Assembly (NCBI GenBank): GCA_903870235.1
Contig: CAIQCA010000017.1
Span: 1 to 6,448, forward strand
From: an uncultured bacterium
GTDB taxonomy: Bacteria; Patescibacteriota; Minisyncoccia; Phycocordibacterales; PALSA-1337
DNA: 6,448 nt
Direction of reading: 5' to 3'
Shown: positions 1 through 5,411 of the stretch, one piece after another
Layout: the number at the start of each line of letters is the position of its first letter
Position numbering within the stretch: the first letter of the stretch is position 1
Notes under the pieces: model-generated
What the model saw: the letters and a program-made list of their open reading frames with translations, nothing else
What the model was told of the DNA's origin: nothing
Databases searched by the model: none
Program-made: the position numbers and the translations under genes

Positions 1-1
1 A

Positions 2-982
2 AAAATATTTAATATTAAAAATATGAATGTTGATGTTCCACTAGGAAAGCTTGTTACAGTTACTGGAGTTTCTGGTTCTGGAAAATCATCTTTTATGTAT
101 GAGATTTTGCATCGCAACTTGTCTGCACGCCTTGAAATGCGTGTTAGATCCAACGAGCCGATTAACTGCAAGGAATTCAAAGGCTCGGAATATGTCGGTC
201 GTGTTATCTTGATCGATCAAAGCCCAATCGGTAGAACACCCAGGTCAAATCCTGTGACATACACTGGTGCATGGACTCATATTCGTGATTTGTTTGCCTC
301 TGAGCCGGAGGCGCGAGCTCGTGGTTGGGGTCCTGGCAGGTTTTCCTTCAATAGACCCGGTGGTCGTTGTGAAGCCTGTGAAGGAAATGGCGAAATCGCT
401 GTGGAGATGCATTTCTTGCCGACTGTTTATGTGACTTGTGAAGTTTGTAATAGCACGCGGTTCATGAAAGAGACTTTGGAGATAAAATTCAAGAAGAAAA
501 ATATCCATGAAATTTTGGAAATGACTATTGAGGAGGCTTTGAAGTTTTTTGAGGATATTCCAGCGGTAGCAGACCGCTTGTTTACTTTGAATGAAGTTGG
601 GCTCGGTTATGTGAAGTTGGGCCAGTCAGCTACGACTTTGTCTGGTGGGGAAGCTCAGCGTGTGAAGATTTCATCGGAGTTGTATCGCGCGCATTTGCAG
701 AAAACTATTTATTTGTTGGATGAGCCGACGGTTGGTTTGCATTATGAGGACGTGAAGAAACTTATTGATATTTTGCAAAAGCTGGTAAACAAAGGGAATA
801 CAGTGGTGGTCATTGAGCACAATCTTGATCTGATAAAAAATGCTGACTATGTGATCGATATTGGTCCAGAAGGTGGTGAACATGGCGGTAAGATTGTGGC
901 AAAGGGGACGCCTGAAGATGTGGCCAATAATGATAAATCGTATACTGGAAAATATTTGAAGAAGGTTTTGCATAGAAAATAA
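2..982 (+). CDS. uvrA: UvrA excinuclease ATPase subunit, C-terminal part (cut by left edge)
   Basis: UvrA is the damage-sensing ABC-type ATPase of the UvrABC nucleotide excision repair system; it scans DNA as a dimer and loads UvrB. The frame is open to the left edge: codons before the ATG at 23 read KIFNIKN, matching the NNLKNI that precedes Walker A in UvrA, so the ATG at 23 is internal. Counting from that Met, Walker [10 protein letters not shown] is at 15-23, the [13 protein letters not shown] loop near 65-77, a zinc module CX2C-X19-CX2C near 115-141, the ABC signature [12 protein letters not shown] near 207, Walker [13 protein letters not shown] near 229, and the switch His in VVVIEHNLD near 262. 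The C-terminus ([18 protein letters not shown]) ends at the usual place. This is the complete second nucleotide-binding half, roughly a third of a normal ~940-residue protein, with no missing key residue. No terminator is visible on the plus strand before the opposing small gene. Confidence 0.97.
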   Translation, partial: KIFNIKNMNVDVPLGKLVTVTGVSGSGKSSFMYEILHRNLSARLEMRVRSNEPINCKEFKGSEYVGRVILIDQSPIGRTPRSNPVTYTGAWTHIRDLFASEPEARARGWGPGRFSFNRPGGRCEACEGNGEIAVEMHFLPTVYVTCEVCNSTRFMKETLEIKFKKKNIHEILEMTIEEALKFFEDIPAVADRLFTLNEVGLGYVKLGQSATTLSGGEAQRVKISSELYRAHLQKTIYLLDEPTVGLHYEDVKKLIDILQKLVNKGNTVVVIEHNLDLIKNADYVIDIGPEGGEHGGKIVAKGTPEDVANNDKSYTGKYLKKVLHRK

Positions 983-1017
983 AATTGGGGGTGCGAGTGA
1001 AGTCGGACATTAAAAAC

Positions 1018-1048
1018 AAAAAAGCTGCGTGAAATAATTCCGCGCAGC
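1018..1048 (-). terminator. Rho-independent terminator of the small membrane protein gene
   Basis: Read on the minus strand, the stem GCTGCGCG / CACGCAGC (one imperfect pair, 9-nt loop) is followed directly by the tract CTTTTTTGTTTTT. It lies about 30 bases after the stop codon of the minus-strand small gene. On the plus strand the stem has no T tract, so it would not terminate uvrA transcripts. Confidence 0.75.
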
Positions 1049-1049
1049 C

Positions 1050-1068
1050 CCTGGTTCAAAGAACCAGG
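1050..1068. repeat. Perfect 8-bp hairpin next to the terminator
   Basis: CCTGGTTC and GAACCAGG form a perfect inverted repeat around a 3-nt loop, between the stop codon of the minus-strand gene and its terminator stem. It makes a double hairpin at the 3' end of that mRNA and could add RNA stability. It lacks a T tract of its own. Confidence 0.6.
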
Positions 1069-1076
1069 AAAATGTC

Positions 1077-1271
1077 TTACAGACCAAACCGTTTTTTGTT
1101 GTACAAATAGACGGCCACAGCTACGGCACCAATGCCGACCAAGACCACAGCCGCGACCGCAATGATCCCCAGAATCATAATTACTTTGAGTGATCTTGGA
1201 ATCACATAATCATCTTCTGTTTCGGTTTTTAAATCTTCCGCATGATCCCCGACCCATGTTTTGCTCCCCAT
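1077..1271 (-). CDS. Small single-span membrane protein (64 aa), function unknown
   Basis: I do not recognise a family. The 64-residue protein has an acidic soluble N-terminus (residues 1-25, rich in Asp and Glu), a Pro-Arg turn, one long hydrophobic helix at about 30-57 made of Ala, Val, Ile and Gly, and a basic tail NKKRFGL. The positive-inside rule suggests the C-terminus faces the cytoplasm and the acidic part lies outside; no signal peptidase site is evident. The helix has small residues spaced along one side (G35, A38, A41, G46, G48), which could support helix packing. The start is supported by AAGGAG exactly 6 nt before the ATG, and the gene ends in a double hairpin with a T tract, so it reads as a real monocistronic gene despite its size. 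It is divergent from uvrC and convergent with uvrA. Function is unknown. Confidence 0.7.
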   Translation of the reverse strand: MGSKTWVGDHAEDLKTETEDDYVIPRSLKVIMILGIIAVAAVVLVGIGAVAVAVYLYNKKRFGL

Positions 1272-1277
1272 AACGTT

Positions 1278-1283
1278 CTCCTT
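1278..1283 (-). promoter_or_regulatory. Shine-Dalgarno site of the small membrane protein gene
   Basis: On the minus strand AAGGAG lies 6 nt before the ATG at 1271. This strong site is the main support for that short gene and its start. Confidence 0.75.
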
Positions 1284-1317
1284 GAGTTTTGATCCTGTGT
1301 TTAAGCCTGATTTACGC

Positions 1318-1346
1318 TTGCAATTGTCCGCTCGAAATCTTACACT
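1318..1346 (+). promoter_or_regulatory. Candidate promoter of uvrC, probably giving a leaderless mRNA
   Basis: TTGCAA (1318-1323) and TACACT (1341-1346) are separated by exactly 17 nt; each matches 4 of 6 consensus positions. Only 7 nt separate the -10 box from the ATG at 1354, so transcription would begin at or within a base or two of the start codon. No Shine-Dalgarno sequence is present. Confidence 0.5.
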
Positions 1347-1353
1347 GTTTTAT

Positions 1354-2646
1354 ATGAATCGTCAATATATTCAAAGGCTGAAATTACCGGATCACCCAGG
1401 AGTCTATGTTTTCCGTAATGGCCAAGGCCGGCCTATGTATATTGGTCGTGCTACATCCCTCATGGATCGCGTGAAGAGTTATTTCAGTAATGACCTTATC
1501 GAAACTCGTGGGCCACGTATAGTTGATATGGTCACAAAATCTACTAGACTAACTTTCGTGGAAACAGACTCTGTTCTGGAGGCGATCATCCTGGAGAGTA
1601 ATCTTATAAAGAAATATCAGCCCAAATTCAATGTTGATGAGCGCGATGACAAGAGTTCTCTTTATATAGTCATCACAAATGAGTTGTGGCCAAGAGTTTT
1701 TACTGTACGCGAACGAGACTTTGATAAATTGAATGATGGCGCCGCCGCAAAATCGCCAGAAAAACTTGCAGATAAATCTGATACAAAAATCAGACATATA
1801 TTTGGACCATATCCTCACGCTGGCCTTATAAACGAATCATTGAAGATTCTGCGTAAGATTTTCCCATTCAAAGACAAAAAATCTCATGATCCTCGTCATG
1901 AAGCTTTTTACAACGCTATTGGTAGATCGCCGGATAGTAGCGACGTTCTGGCACGTAGGAGATATTTGCAGACTATCAGAAACCTAGTCCTCTTTTTGAA
2001 TGGTCAGAAGATTACTTTGGTTACAAGGCTAGAACGAGAGATGAAAATTTGCGCCAAGGCCATGAAGTTTGAAGAGGCGCAAACGATCAAGCGAACACTA
2101 TATGCTCTCAAACATATCAACGATATTGCTCTTATAAAAAATTATGGCGATAGGAACTTTGCTGGAGAAAATAACGCCGCGGCCCCAAAGATATTCCGCA
2201 TGGAAGCTTATGATATCGCTCATCTCTCAGGTTCAAATACCGTCGGGGCTATGGTGGTATCTGTTAACGGCGAATTTGTGCCCTCAGAATATAGAAAATT
2301 TAAAATATCTCGTGATACCAATAATGATGTTGCTAATCTGGCGGAGCTACTTTCGCGTAGGCTCAATCATTCCGAATGGAGTTATCCGGATCTTATTGTC
2401 GTTGATGGTAATGATGTACAGGCACGCGCAGCTGAAGCGGTTTTGTCGGCTAGACGCATAAATATACCCGTCGTAGCGGTCACGAAGGATGAAAGGCATA
2501 GGGCTAGGGCTATTCTCGGCTCGATCTCTGGAGCAATTCCGGGATCAGCCAACCAAAGTCGAGCTCGCGAAATAGTTGCCTTGAACGCTGAAGCCCATAG
2601 ATTTGTATTGGCTTATCATAGAAAGCTGCGGCGCTTGGTGCGTTAG
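1354..2646 (+). CDS. uvrC: UvrC excinuclease, short form without (HhH)2 domain and without Fe-S cysteines
   Basis: UvrC makes the 3' and 5' cuts around a lesion after UvrA hands DNA to UvrB. The start at 1354 gives MNRQYIQRLKLPDHPGVYVF, aligning with UvrC N-termini; an upstream in-frame ATG at 1261 would add 31 unrelated residues and overlap the divergent small gene. Domains in this 430-residue protein: GIY-YIG nuclease at ~10-100 (Y18, YIG 29-31, R39, Glu in LESNLIKKY at 81); UVR helical hairpin for UvrB contact at ~222-258; RNase H-like nuclease at ~280-430 with the D-D-H set intact (D287 in EAYDIAH, D351 in IVVDGN, H415 in NAEAHRF). Two parts are missing: the protein stops just after the YHRKLR motif, where other UvrCs continue into (HhH)2, and the loop that usually carries four [4Fe-4S] cysteines reads YNAIGRSPDSS with none. 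Usual length is about 600 residues. Catalytic residues suggest it is active. Confidence 0.93.
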   Translation: MNRQYIQRLKLPDHPGVYVFRNGQGRPMYIGRATSLMDRVKSYFSNDLIETRGPRIVDMVTKSTRLTFVETDSVLEAIILESNLIKKYQPKFNVDERDDKSSLYIVITNELWPRVFTVRERDFDKLNDGAAAKSPEKLADKSDTKIRHIFGPYPHAGLINESLKILRKIFPFKDKKSHDPRHEAFYNAIGRSPDSSDVLARRRYLQTIRNLVLFLNGQKITLVTRLEREMKICAKAMKFEEAQTIKRTLYALKHINDIALIKNYGDRNFAGENNAAAPKIFRMEAYDIAHLSGSNTVGAMVVSVNGEFVPSEYRKFKISRDTNNDVANLAELLSRRLNHSEWSYPDLIVVDGNDVQARAAEAVLSARRINIPVVAVTKDERHRARAILGSISGAIPGSANQSRAREIVALNAEAHRFVLAYHRKLRRLVR

Positions 2647-2722
2647 ATTAGATGATAACGACATATGAGCTCAGTGTTGTCTCTATTGATTTATCTCCTC
2701 ATTTTGGGAAAATGTAGAGCAT

Positions 2723-2726
2723 GGAG
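2723..2726 (+). promoter_or_regulatory. Shine-Dalgarno site that decides the start of the DinD-like gene
   Basis: GGAG lies exactly 6 nt before the ATG at 2733. It overlaps an upstream in-frame ATG at 2721, which has no such site, so the 2733 start is preferred. Confidence 0.6.
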
Positions 2727-2732
2727 ACAATT

Positions 2733-3578
2733 ATGAAAATAGCCATCTTTAAAAAGAAGGAGATTCGTAAGACTATTCACAACGACGAGTGGTGGTTTGT
2801 CATTGTCGATGTTATCGAAGCGTTGACGGACTCCGTGGACCCTAAACATTATCTTAAAAATCTTCTAAATCGCGACACGGAGCTTACCAAAGGGTGGGCT
2901 CAAATTGAGTCCCCCCTTTCAATAAACACAGCAGGAGGGCCACAGAAAATGCTTTGTGCCAATACAGAGGGCATATTTCGCATAATACAGTCGATTCCTT
3001 CCCCTAAAGCCGAACCCTTTAAACGTTGGCTCGCCAAAACTGGTTATGAGCGAATCCAAGAGATAGAAGATCCTGAACTTGCCACAAAGCGTACTCGAGC
3101 ACTCTATAAAGCTAAGGGGTACCCTGATGATTGGATAGAGAAAAGGATGCGCGGTATTGCGATTCGCGATGAACTTACAGAAGAGTGGAAAAACCGCGGA
3201 GCTCAAGAGAAAAGAGATTTTGAGATATTGACTGCGGAGATTTCTAAGGCCACTTTCGGTGTGACTCCGACGGAATACAAAAAGTTGAAAGGCCTAGAGC
3301 GAGAAAATCTTCGCGATCATATGGATGATTTTGAACTTATATTCACAATGTTAGGCGAGCGTTCTACTACTGAAATCCATCGTAATGAGAATTCGCGCGG
3401 AGTATCCAAATTAAAAGAAGACGCAAAAGTCGGCGGCGATATTGCCGGTGGCGCACGCAAAAAACTTGAGAAGAAGCTCGGGCGTTCAGTAGTATCTTCA
3501 CGCAATTTCAAAGGCAAAATATTGGGGGAAAGACCGCCTAAACTAAGAAGTGACCGAAAGGTGCTTGCGAGGCCCTAG
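2733..3578 (+). CDS. Bro-N domain protein, DinD-like
   Basis: This 281-residue protein belongs to the Bro-N/antirepressor group often annotated as DNA-damage-inducible protein D. Residues ~1-105 form the Bro-N domain: MKIAIFKKKEIRKTIHNDEW, then WWFVIVDVIEALTD, a gly-gly-x-gln turn, and NTEGIFRIIQSIPSPKAEPF followed by KRWLAKTGYERI. Bro-N domains bind DNA in baculovirus BRO and phage antirepressors. The C-terminal half is helical, and the stretch LKGLERENLRDHMDDFEL to GGDIAGGARKKLEK resembles the C-terminal region of E. coli DinD, an SOS-induced protein reported to counter RecA strand exchange. The tail from about 255 is basic and probably disordered. The start at 2733 has GGAG 6 nt upstream; the ATG at 2721 would add only METI. 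It follows uvrC by 86 bases on the same strand. No LexA-type box is visible. The family assignment is good; the biochemical role here is inferred. Confidence 0.85.
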   Translation: MKIAIFKKKEIRKTIHNDEWWFVIVDVIEALTDSVDPKHYLKNLLNRDTELTKGWAQIESPLSINTAGGPQKMLCANTEGIFRIIQSIPSPKAEPFKRWLAKTGYERIQEIEDPELATKRTRALYKAKGYPDDWIEKRMRGIAIRDELTEEWKNRGAQEKRDFEILTAEISKATFGVTPTEYKKLKGLERENLRDHMDDFELIFTMLGERSTTEIHRNENSRGVSKLKEDAKVGGDIAGGARKKLEKKLGRSVVSSRNFKGKILGERPPKLRSDRKVLARP

Positions 3579-3597
3579 GAGTCGTCGCCAAGAGCGC

Positions 3598-3626
3598 TTT
3601 TCTTATACTCATTTTGGCGTTATAAT
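3598..3626 (+). promoter_or_regulatory. ddl promoter with consensus -10, probably leaderless
   Basis: A perfect TATAAT lies at 3621-3626, only 6 nt before the ATG at 3633. The -35 position at 17-nt spacing reads TTTTCT (3598-3603), a poor match. There is no Shine-Dalgarno sequence, so the transcript probably starts at or next to the ATG. Confidence 0.6.
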
Positions 3627-3632
3627 CTTCTC

Positions 3633-4616
3633 ATGTCAAAAACAAAAGTTGGAGTTTTACGTGGTGGACCAAGTAGTGAATATGATGTTTCCCTTGCTAC
3701 TGGAGCAAATGTTTTAAAAGCTCTTCGAGAACAGTTTGTCGAAAAGTACATTACACTCGATGTTTTGATCGATAAAAAGGGTGTGTGGCACGTCGATGGT
3801 ATCGCATACAAGCCTGAGGATGCCATCAAAAAATTTGATGTGGCCTTTTTGGCTCTACATGGGGCTTACGGAGAAGATGGCAAGATTCAAGGATTTCTAG
3901 AATCATATAAAATGCCTTTTACTGGTTCAGGATCTCTCGGCTCAGCTATCGGTATGAATAAAGTGTTAGCTAAAAAAGTGTTTTCTGATAACAAAATAAA
4001 AACTCCAGTTGACCGCGTGATAAGTTCGGCTCAGATAAAAGAAGATGTTGTGAGGGTTGCGGCGGACATTTTCAAAACATTTACTATGCCAGCTGTCGTG
4101 AAGCCCGCGTCTGCCGGGTCATCAGTAGGAGTTTCGATTGCGCGTGACTTGAAAGGCTTCGTAAAAGCCTTGAATGAAGCGGCCAGGCACGATGACACGG
4201 TTATCATAGAAGAATATATCAAAGGAGCCGAAGCTACCGTTGGTGTTATCGAAGGGTTTCGTGGCGAAGAACTTTACGCATTGCCGGTCGTAGAAATTCG
4301 TCCAATGACTGAATTTTTCGACTTTGAAGCCAAATACGAAGGGAAGTCTGAAGAGATAGTCCCGTCAAATTTTCCGCTTAAAATAAAGAAGGAATTGGCC
4401 GATTTGGCTAGAAAAGTTCACAAGACTATGGGACTTTGCCATTATTCCAGATCGGATTTCATAATTCATCCTAAGCGTGGTATATATGTTCTTGAGGTAA
4501 ATACTTTGCCAGGACTTACAAATGAATCTTTGGTACCAAAATCTTTACGTGCTGTCGGTAGTAACACCCATGAGCTCGTCGACCACCTCATCCAGATGGC
4601 ACTCTCGGGCCTATAG
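3633..4616 (+). CDS. ddl: D-alanine--D-alanine ligase
   Basis: Ddl is an ATP-grasp enzyme that joins two D-alanines for the peptidoglycan precursor in the cytoplasm. The 327 residues cover the whole family length. Visible motifs: GVLRGGPSSEYDVSL at 7-21 (E16 binds the first D-Ala amino group in homologues), LHGAYGEDGKIQG near 74-86, the ATP-grasp loop VVKPASAGSSVGVS with GSSVG at 162-166, IIEEYIKGAEATVGV near 190, KY at 234-235 (Tyr typical of D-Ala rather than D-Lac acceptors), the metal-binding Asp in YSRSDF at 275, and LEVNTLPG with E288 and N290. The start at 3633 is the only one that gives the N-terminal beta strand, and it sits 6 nt after a TATAAT box. The last three codons and the stop form the 5' acceptor strand of the following tRNA-Ala. 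A ligase implies that this cell builds its own peptidoglycan cross-link donor. Confidence 0.96.
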   Translation: MSKTKVGVLRGGPSSEYDVSLATGANVLKALREQFVEKYITLDVLIDKKGVWHVDGIAYKPEDAIKKFDVAFLALHGAYGEDGKIQGFLESYKMPFTGSGSLGSAIGMNKVLAKKVFSDNKIKTPVDRVISSAQIKEDVVRVAADIFKTFTMPAVVKPASAGSSVGVSIARDLKGFVKALNEAARHDDTVIIEEYIKGAEATVGVIEGFRGEELYALPVVEIRPMTEFFDFEAKYEGKSEEIVPSNFPLKIKKELADLARKVHKTMGLCHYSRSDFIIHPKRGIYVLEVNTLPGLTNESLVPKSLRAVGSNTHELVDHLIQMALSGL

Positions 4617-4677
4617 TCTAGTAGTACGACGCAGCATTCGCATTGCTGAAGCGGGGGTGCGATTCCCCCTAGGTCCA
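4607..4677 (+). tRNA. tRNA-Ala (anticodon CGC), overlapping the end of ddl
   Basis: A 71-nt cloverleaf: acceptor GGGCCTA / TAGGTCC with 7 pairs, D stem GTC / GAC, anticodon stem CAGCA / TGCTG with loop TTCGCAT (anticodon CGC at 4639-4641), a 4-nt variable loop, T stem GGGGG / CCCCC, discriminator A. The acceptor contains G3:U70, the classic alanine identity pair, agreeing with the anticodon that reads GCG. CCA is not encoded. Two oddities: the T loop is TGCGATT, with G where T55 normally sits, and the D loop AGTAGTA has A in place of G18. Its first 10 nt overlap the end of ddl. It may be functional with an altered elbow, or may be decaying. Confidence 0.8.
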
Positions 4678-4709
4678 CAGGAATAAGGAACGAAGTGACT
4701 ATATTCCTG
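4678..4709 (+). repeat. Hairpin directly after tRNA-Ala
   Basis: CAGGAATA (4678-4685) and TATTCCTG (4702-4709) form a perfect 8-bp inverted repeat around a 16-nt loop, starting at the base after the tRNA discriminator. There is no T tract, so it is not a standard terminator. It could guide 3' processing of the tRNA or be a leftover of a mobile or repeated element. Confidence 0.6.
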
Positions 4710-4710
4710 T

Positions 4711-4737
4711 AGGATGCCGCAACCATTTATGGTTGGC
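4711..4737 (+). repeat. Imperfect direct repeat, copy A
   Basis: This 27-nt element matches copy B at 20 of 27 positions, offset by 39 nt. All seven differences are transitions. Inside it AACCAT TT ATGGTT forms a perfect 6-bp hairpin. Confidence 0.5.
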
Positions 4738-4749
4738 GACGCCACAGTT

Positions 4750-4776
4750 AGGACGCCATAACTATTTATGATTAAC
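4750..4776 (+). repeat. Imperfect direct repeat, copy B, covering the flippase start codon
   Basis: Second copy of the element at 4711-4737. The shared core ATTTATG contains the ATG of the flippase remnant at 4768. Its internal hairpin is weakened (one C/A mismatch and one U-G pair compared with copy A), while AGTTA (4746-4750) and TAACT (4759-4763) can pair instead. A weak promoter-like pair TTGGCG (4733-4738) and CATAAC (4757-4762), spaced 18 nt, also falls here. Confidence 0.45.
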
Positions 4777-5094
4777 TCTATAAAAAAAGACACATTCCTA
4801 AAACATTACGCCATATACTTCACCGGCTCAATGTTGGTGGCGGCGTTGAACTATTTTTTCTACCCAATTTTGAGTAGAATGTTGAGTCCATCGGATTTTG
4901 GGGATGTGCAGGTATTTATCTCGCTTATAACTCAAGCCGGCATTTTGTTTGGAGCTTTTACGATAGTAGCCGTGAATGTAACTGCGAATACAGAGGATCC
5001 AAATGAGCGCAATGCTATTTTAACCGAGCTTCAGAGGACATGTTTTTGGATAATCGGTGCAGTGTCGGTTATGTTTGTCAGCTTTCACTTGTAA
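4768..5094 (+). pseudogene. Truncated Wzx/MATE-type polysaccharide flippase, N-terminal 108 codons only
   Basis: The frame encodes the start of a polytopic lipid-linked sugar flippase of the MATE/PST (O-antigen exporter) group, which moves undecaprenyl-linked oligosaccharides across the membrane. Visible are a short basic N-terminus (MINSIKKDTFLKHYAIYF), a first membrane helix at ~12-32 ending in the family-like ILSRMLSPSDFGDVQVF, a second at ~45-68, and a third beginning at ~90 (CFWIIGAVSVMFVSF). It then stops at 5092-5094, whereas full proteins have about 12-14 helices and 400-500 residues. Directly at the stop the sequence becomes the 3' end of an unrelated peptidoglycan-binding gene in another frame, so this looks like a deletion or recombination scar rather than a point nonsense mutation. 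No Shine-Dalgarno site precedes the ATG. A 108-residue product with two or three helices is unlikely to transport anything. Confidence 0.75.
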
Positions 5095-5342
5095 ATACAG
5101 CAACATTTACTCGAAGTCTTACTGTGGGCATGCATGGAGATGACGTAAAGGCTTTACAAGTCTTTCTAAATAGCAAAGGCTTCAAGTTGGCTTCAAGTGG
5201 TCCAGGATCACCGGGTAACGAAACAACCAAGTTCGGTGCATTGACCAGAGATGCTCTCGCCAAATTCCAGATCAGCGTTGGTATCAAACCACCTGCAGGA
5301 TTCTTTGGTTTGATCACAAGAGGCTATCTCAAGAAACACTAG
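5091..5342 (+). pseudogene. 3' fragment of a peptidoglycan-binding domain protein
   Basis: The frame encodes about 83 residues of a C-terminal PG_binding_1-like module: TFTRSLTVGMHGDDVKALQV, then FLNSKGF, SSGPGSPGNETTKFGALTR, DALAKFQISVGI and a FFGLITRGYL end, closing at KKH and a stop. I associate this module with the C-termini of secreted or surface Parcubacteria proteins, where it should anchor them to the wall. Here there is no signal peptide or upstream part: 5' of about 5085 the same frame reads only out-of-frame flippase sequence. An ATG at 5040 with a weak GAGG two bases before it could start a 100-residue ORF, but its first 17 residues are the shifted flippase. I read it as the tail of a lost gene fused to the flippase remnant; an assembly join is also possible. 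Confidence 0.7.
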
Positions 5343-5365
5343 TAGCAAATTGGTAATATTGAAAC

Positions 5366-5400
5366 AAAAAAAGAGGGTGCCTAGGGGCCCCTCTTTTGGT
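5366..5400. terminator. Bidirectional rho-independent terminator
   Basis: AAAAGAGGG (5369-5377) and CCCTCTTTT (5389-5397) pair perfectly, and inner GCC / GGC extend the stem past a bulged T. The plus strand continues TTTTGGTTTT; the minus strand ends in CCCTCTTTTTTTG. It sits between the plus-strand chimeric remnant and the convergent minus-strand orphan and can serve both. Confidence 0.85.
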
Positions 5401-5411
5401 TTTGCTCAAAT

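Noticed and set aside
1261..1353. Longer UvrC starting at the ATG at 1261
   Set aside because: The extra 31 residues do not resemble UvrC and the ATG overlaps the start of the divergent small gene; the ATG at 1354 aligns with the family and follows a promoter-like pair.
3557..3601. Possible terminator stem at the end of the DinD-like gene (AAAGGTGCTT with AAGAGCGCTTTT)
   Set aside because: Pairing needs three G-U pairs across a loop of about 25 nt, lies partly inside the coding region, and the T run after it is short; too weak to annotate.
1018..3632. LexA/SOS boxes near uvrC, uvrA or the DinD-like gene
   Set aside because: No CTGT-N8-ACAG or GAAC-N4-GTTC type box is placed at a promoter. 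The GGTTC-AAA-GAACC hairpin at 1053 has the wrong spacing and sits after a stop codon.
4607..4776. Integrated mobile element using tRNA-Ala as attachment site
   Set aside because: No second copy of the tRNA 3' end and no integrase is present in the window; the nearby repeats do not match the tRNA.
4466..4793. Two minus-strand ORFs overlapping the tRNA-Ala, one containing GPRGNRTPASAMR
   Set aside because: This peptide is simply the reverse complement of a tRNA read as protein, a common false gene call; the plus strand carries ddl and the tRNA.
5030..5094. Programmed -1 frameshift joining flippase and peptidoglycan-binding frames
   Set aside because: No X XXY YYZ heptamer in the zero frame and no clear downstream pseudoknot; a recombination scar explains the data more simply.
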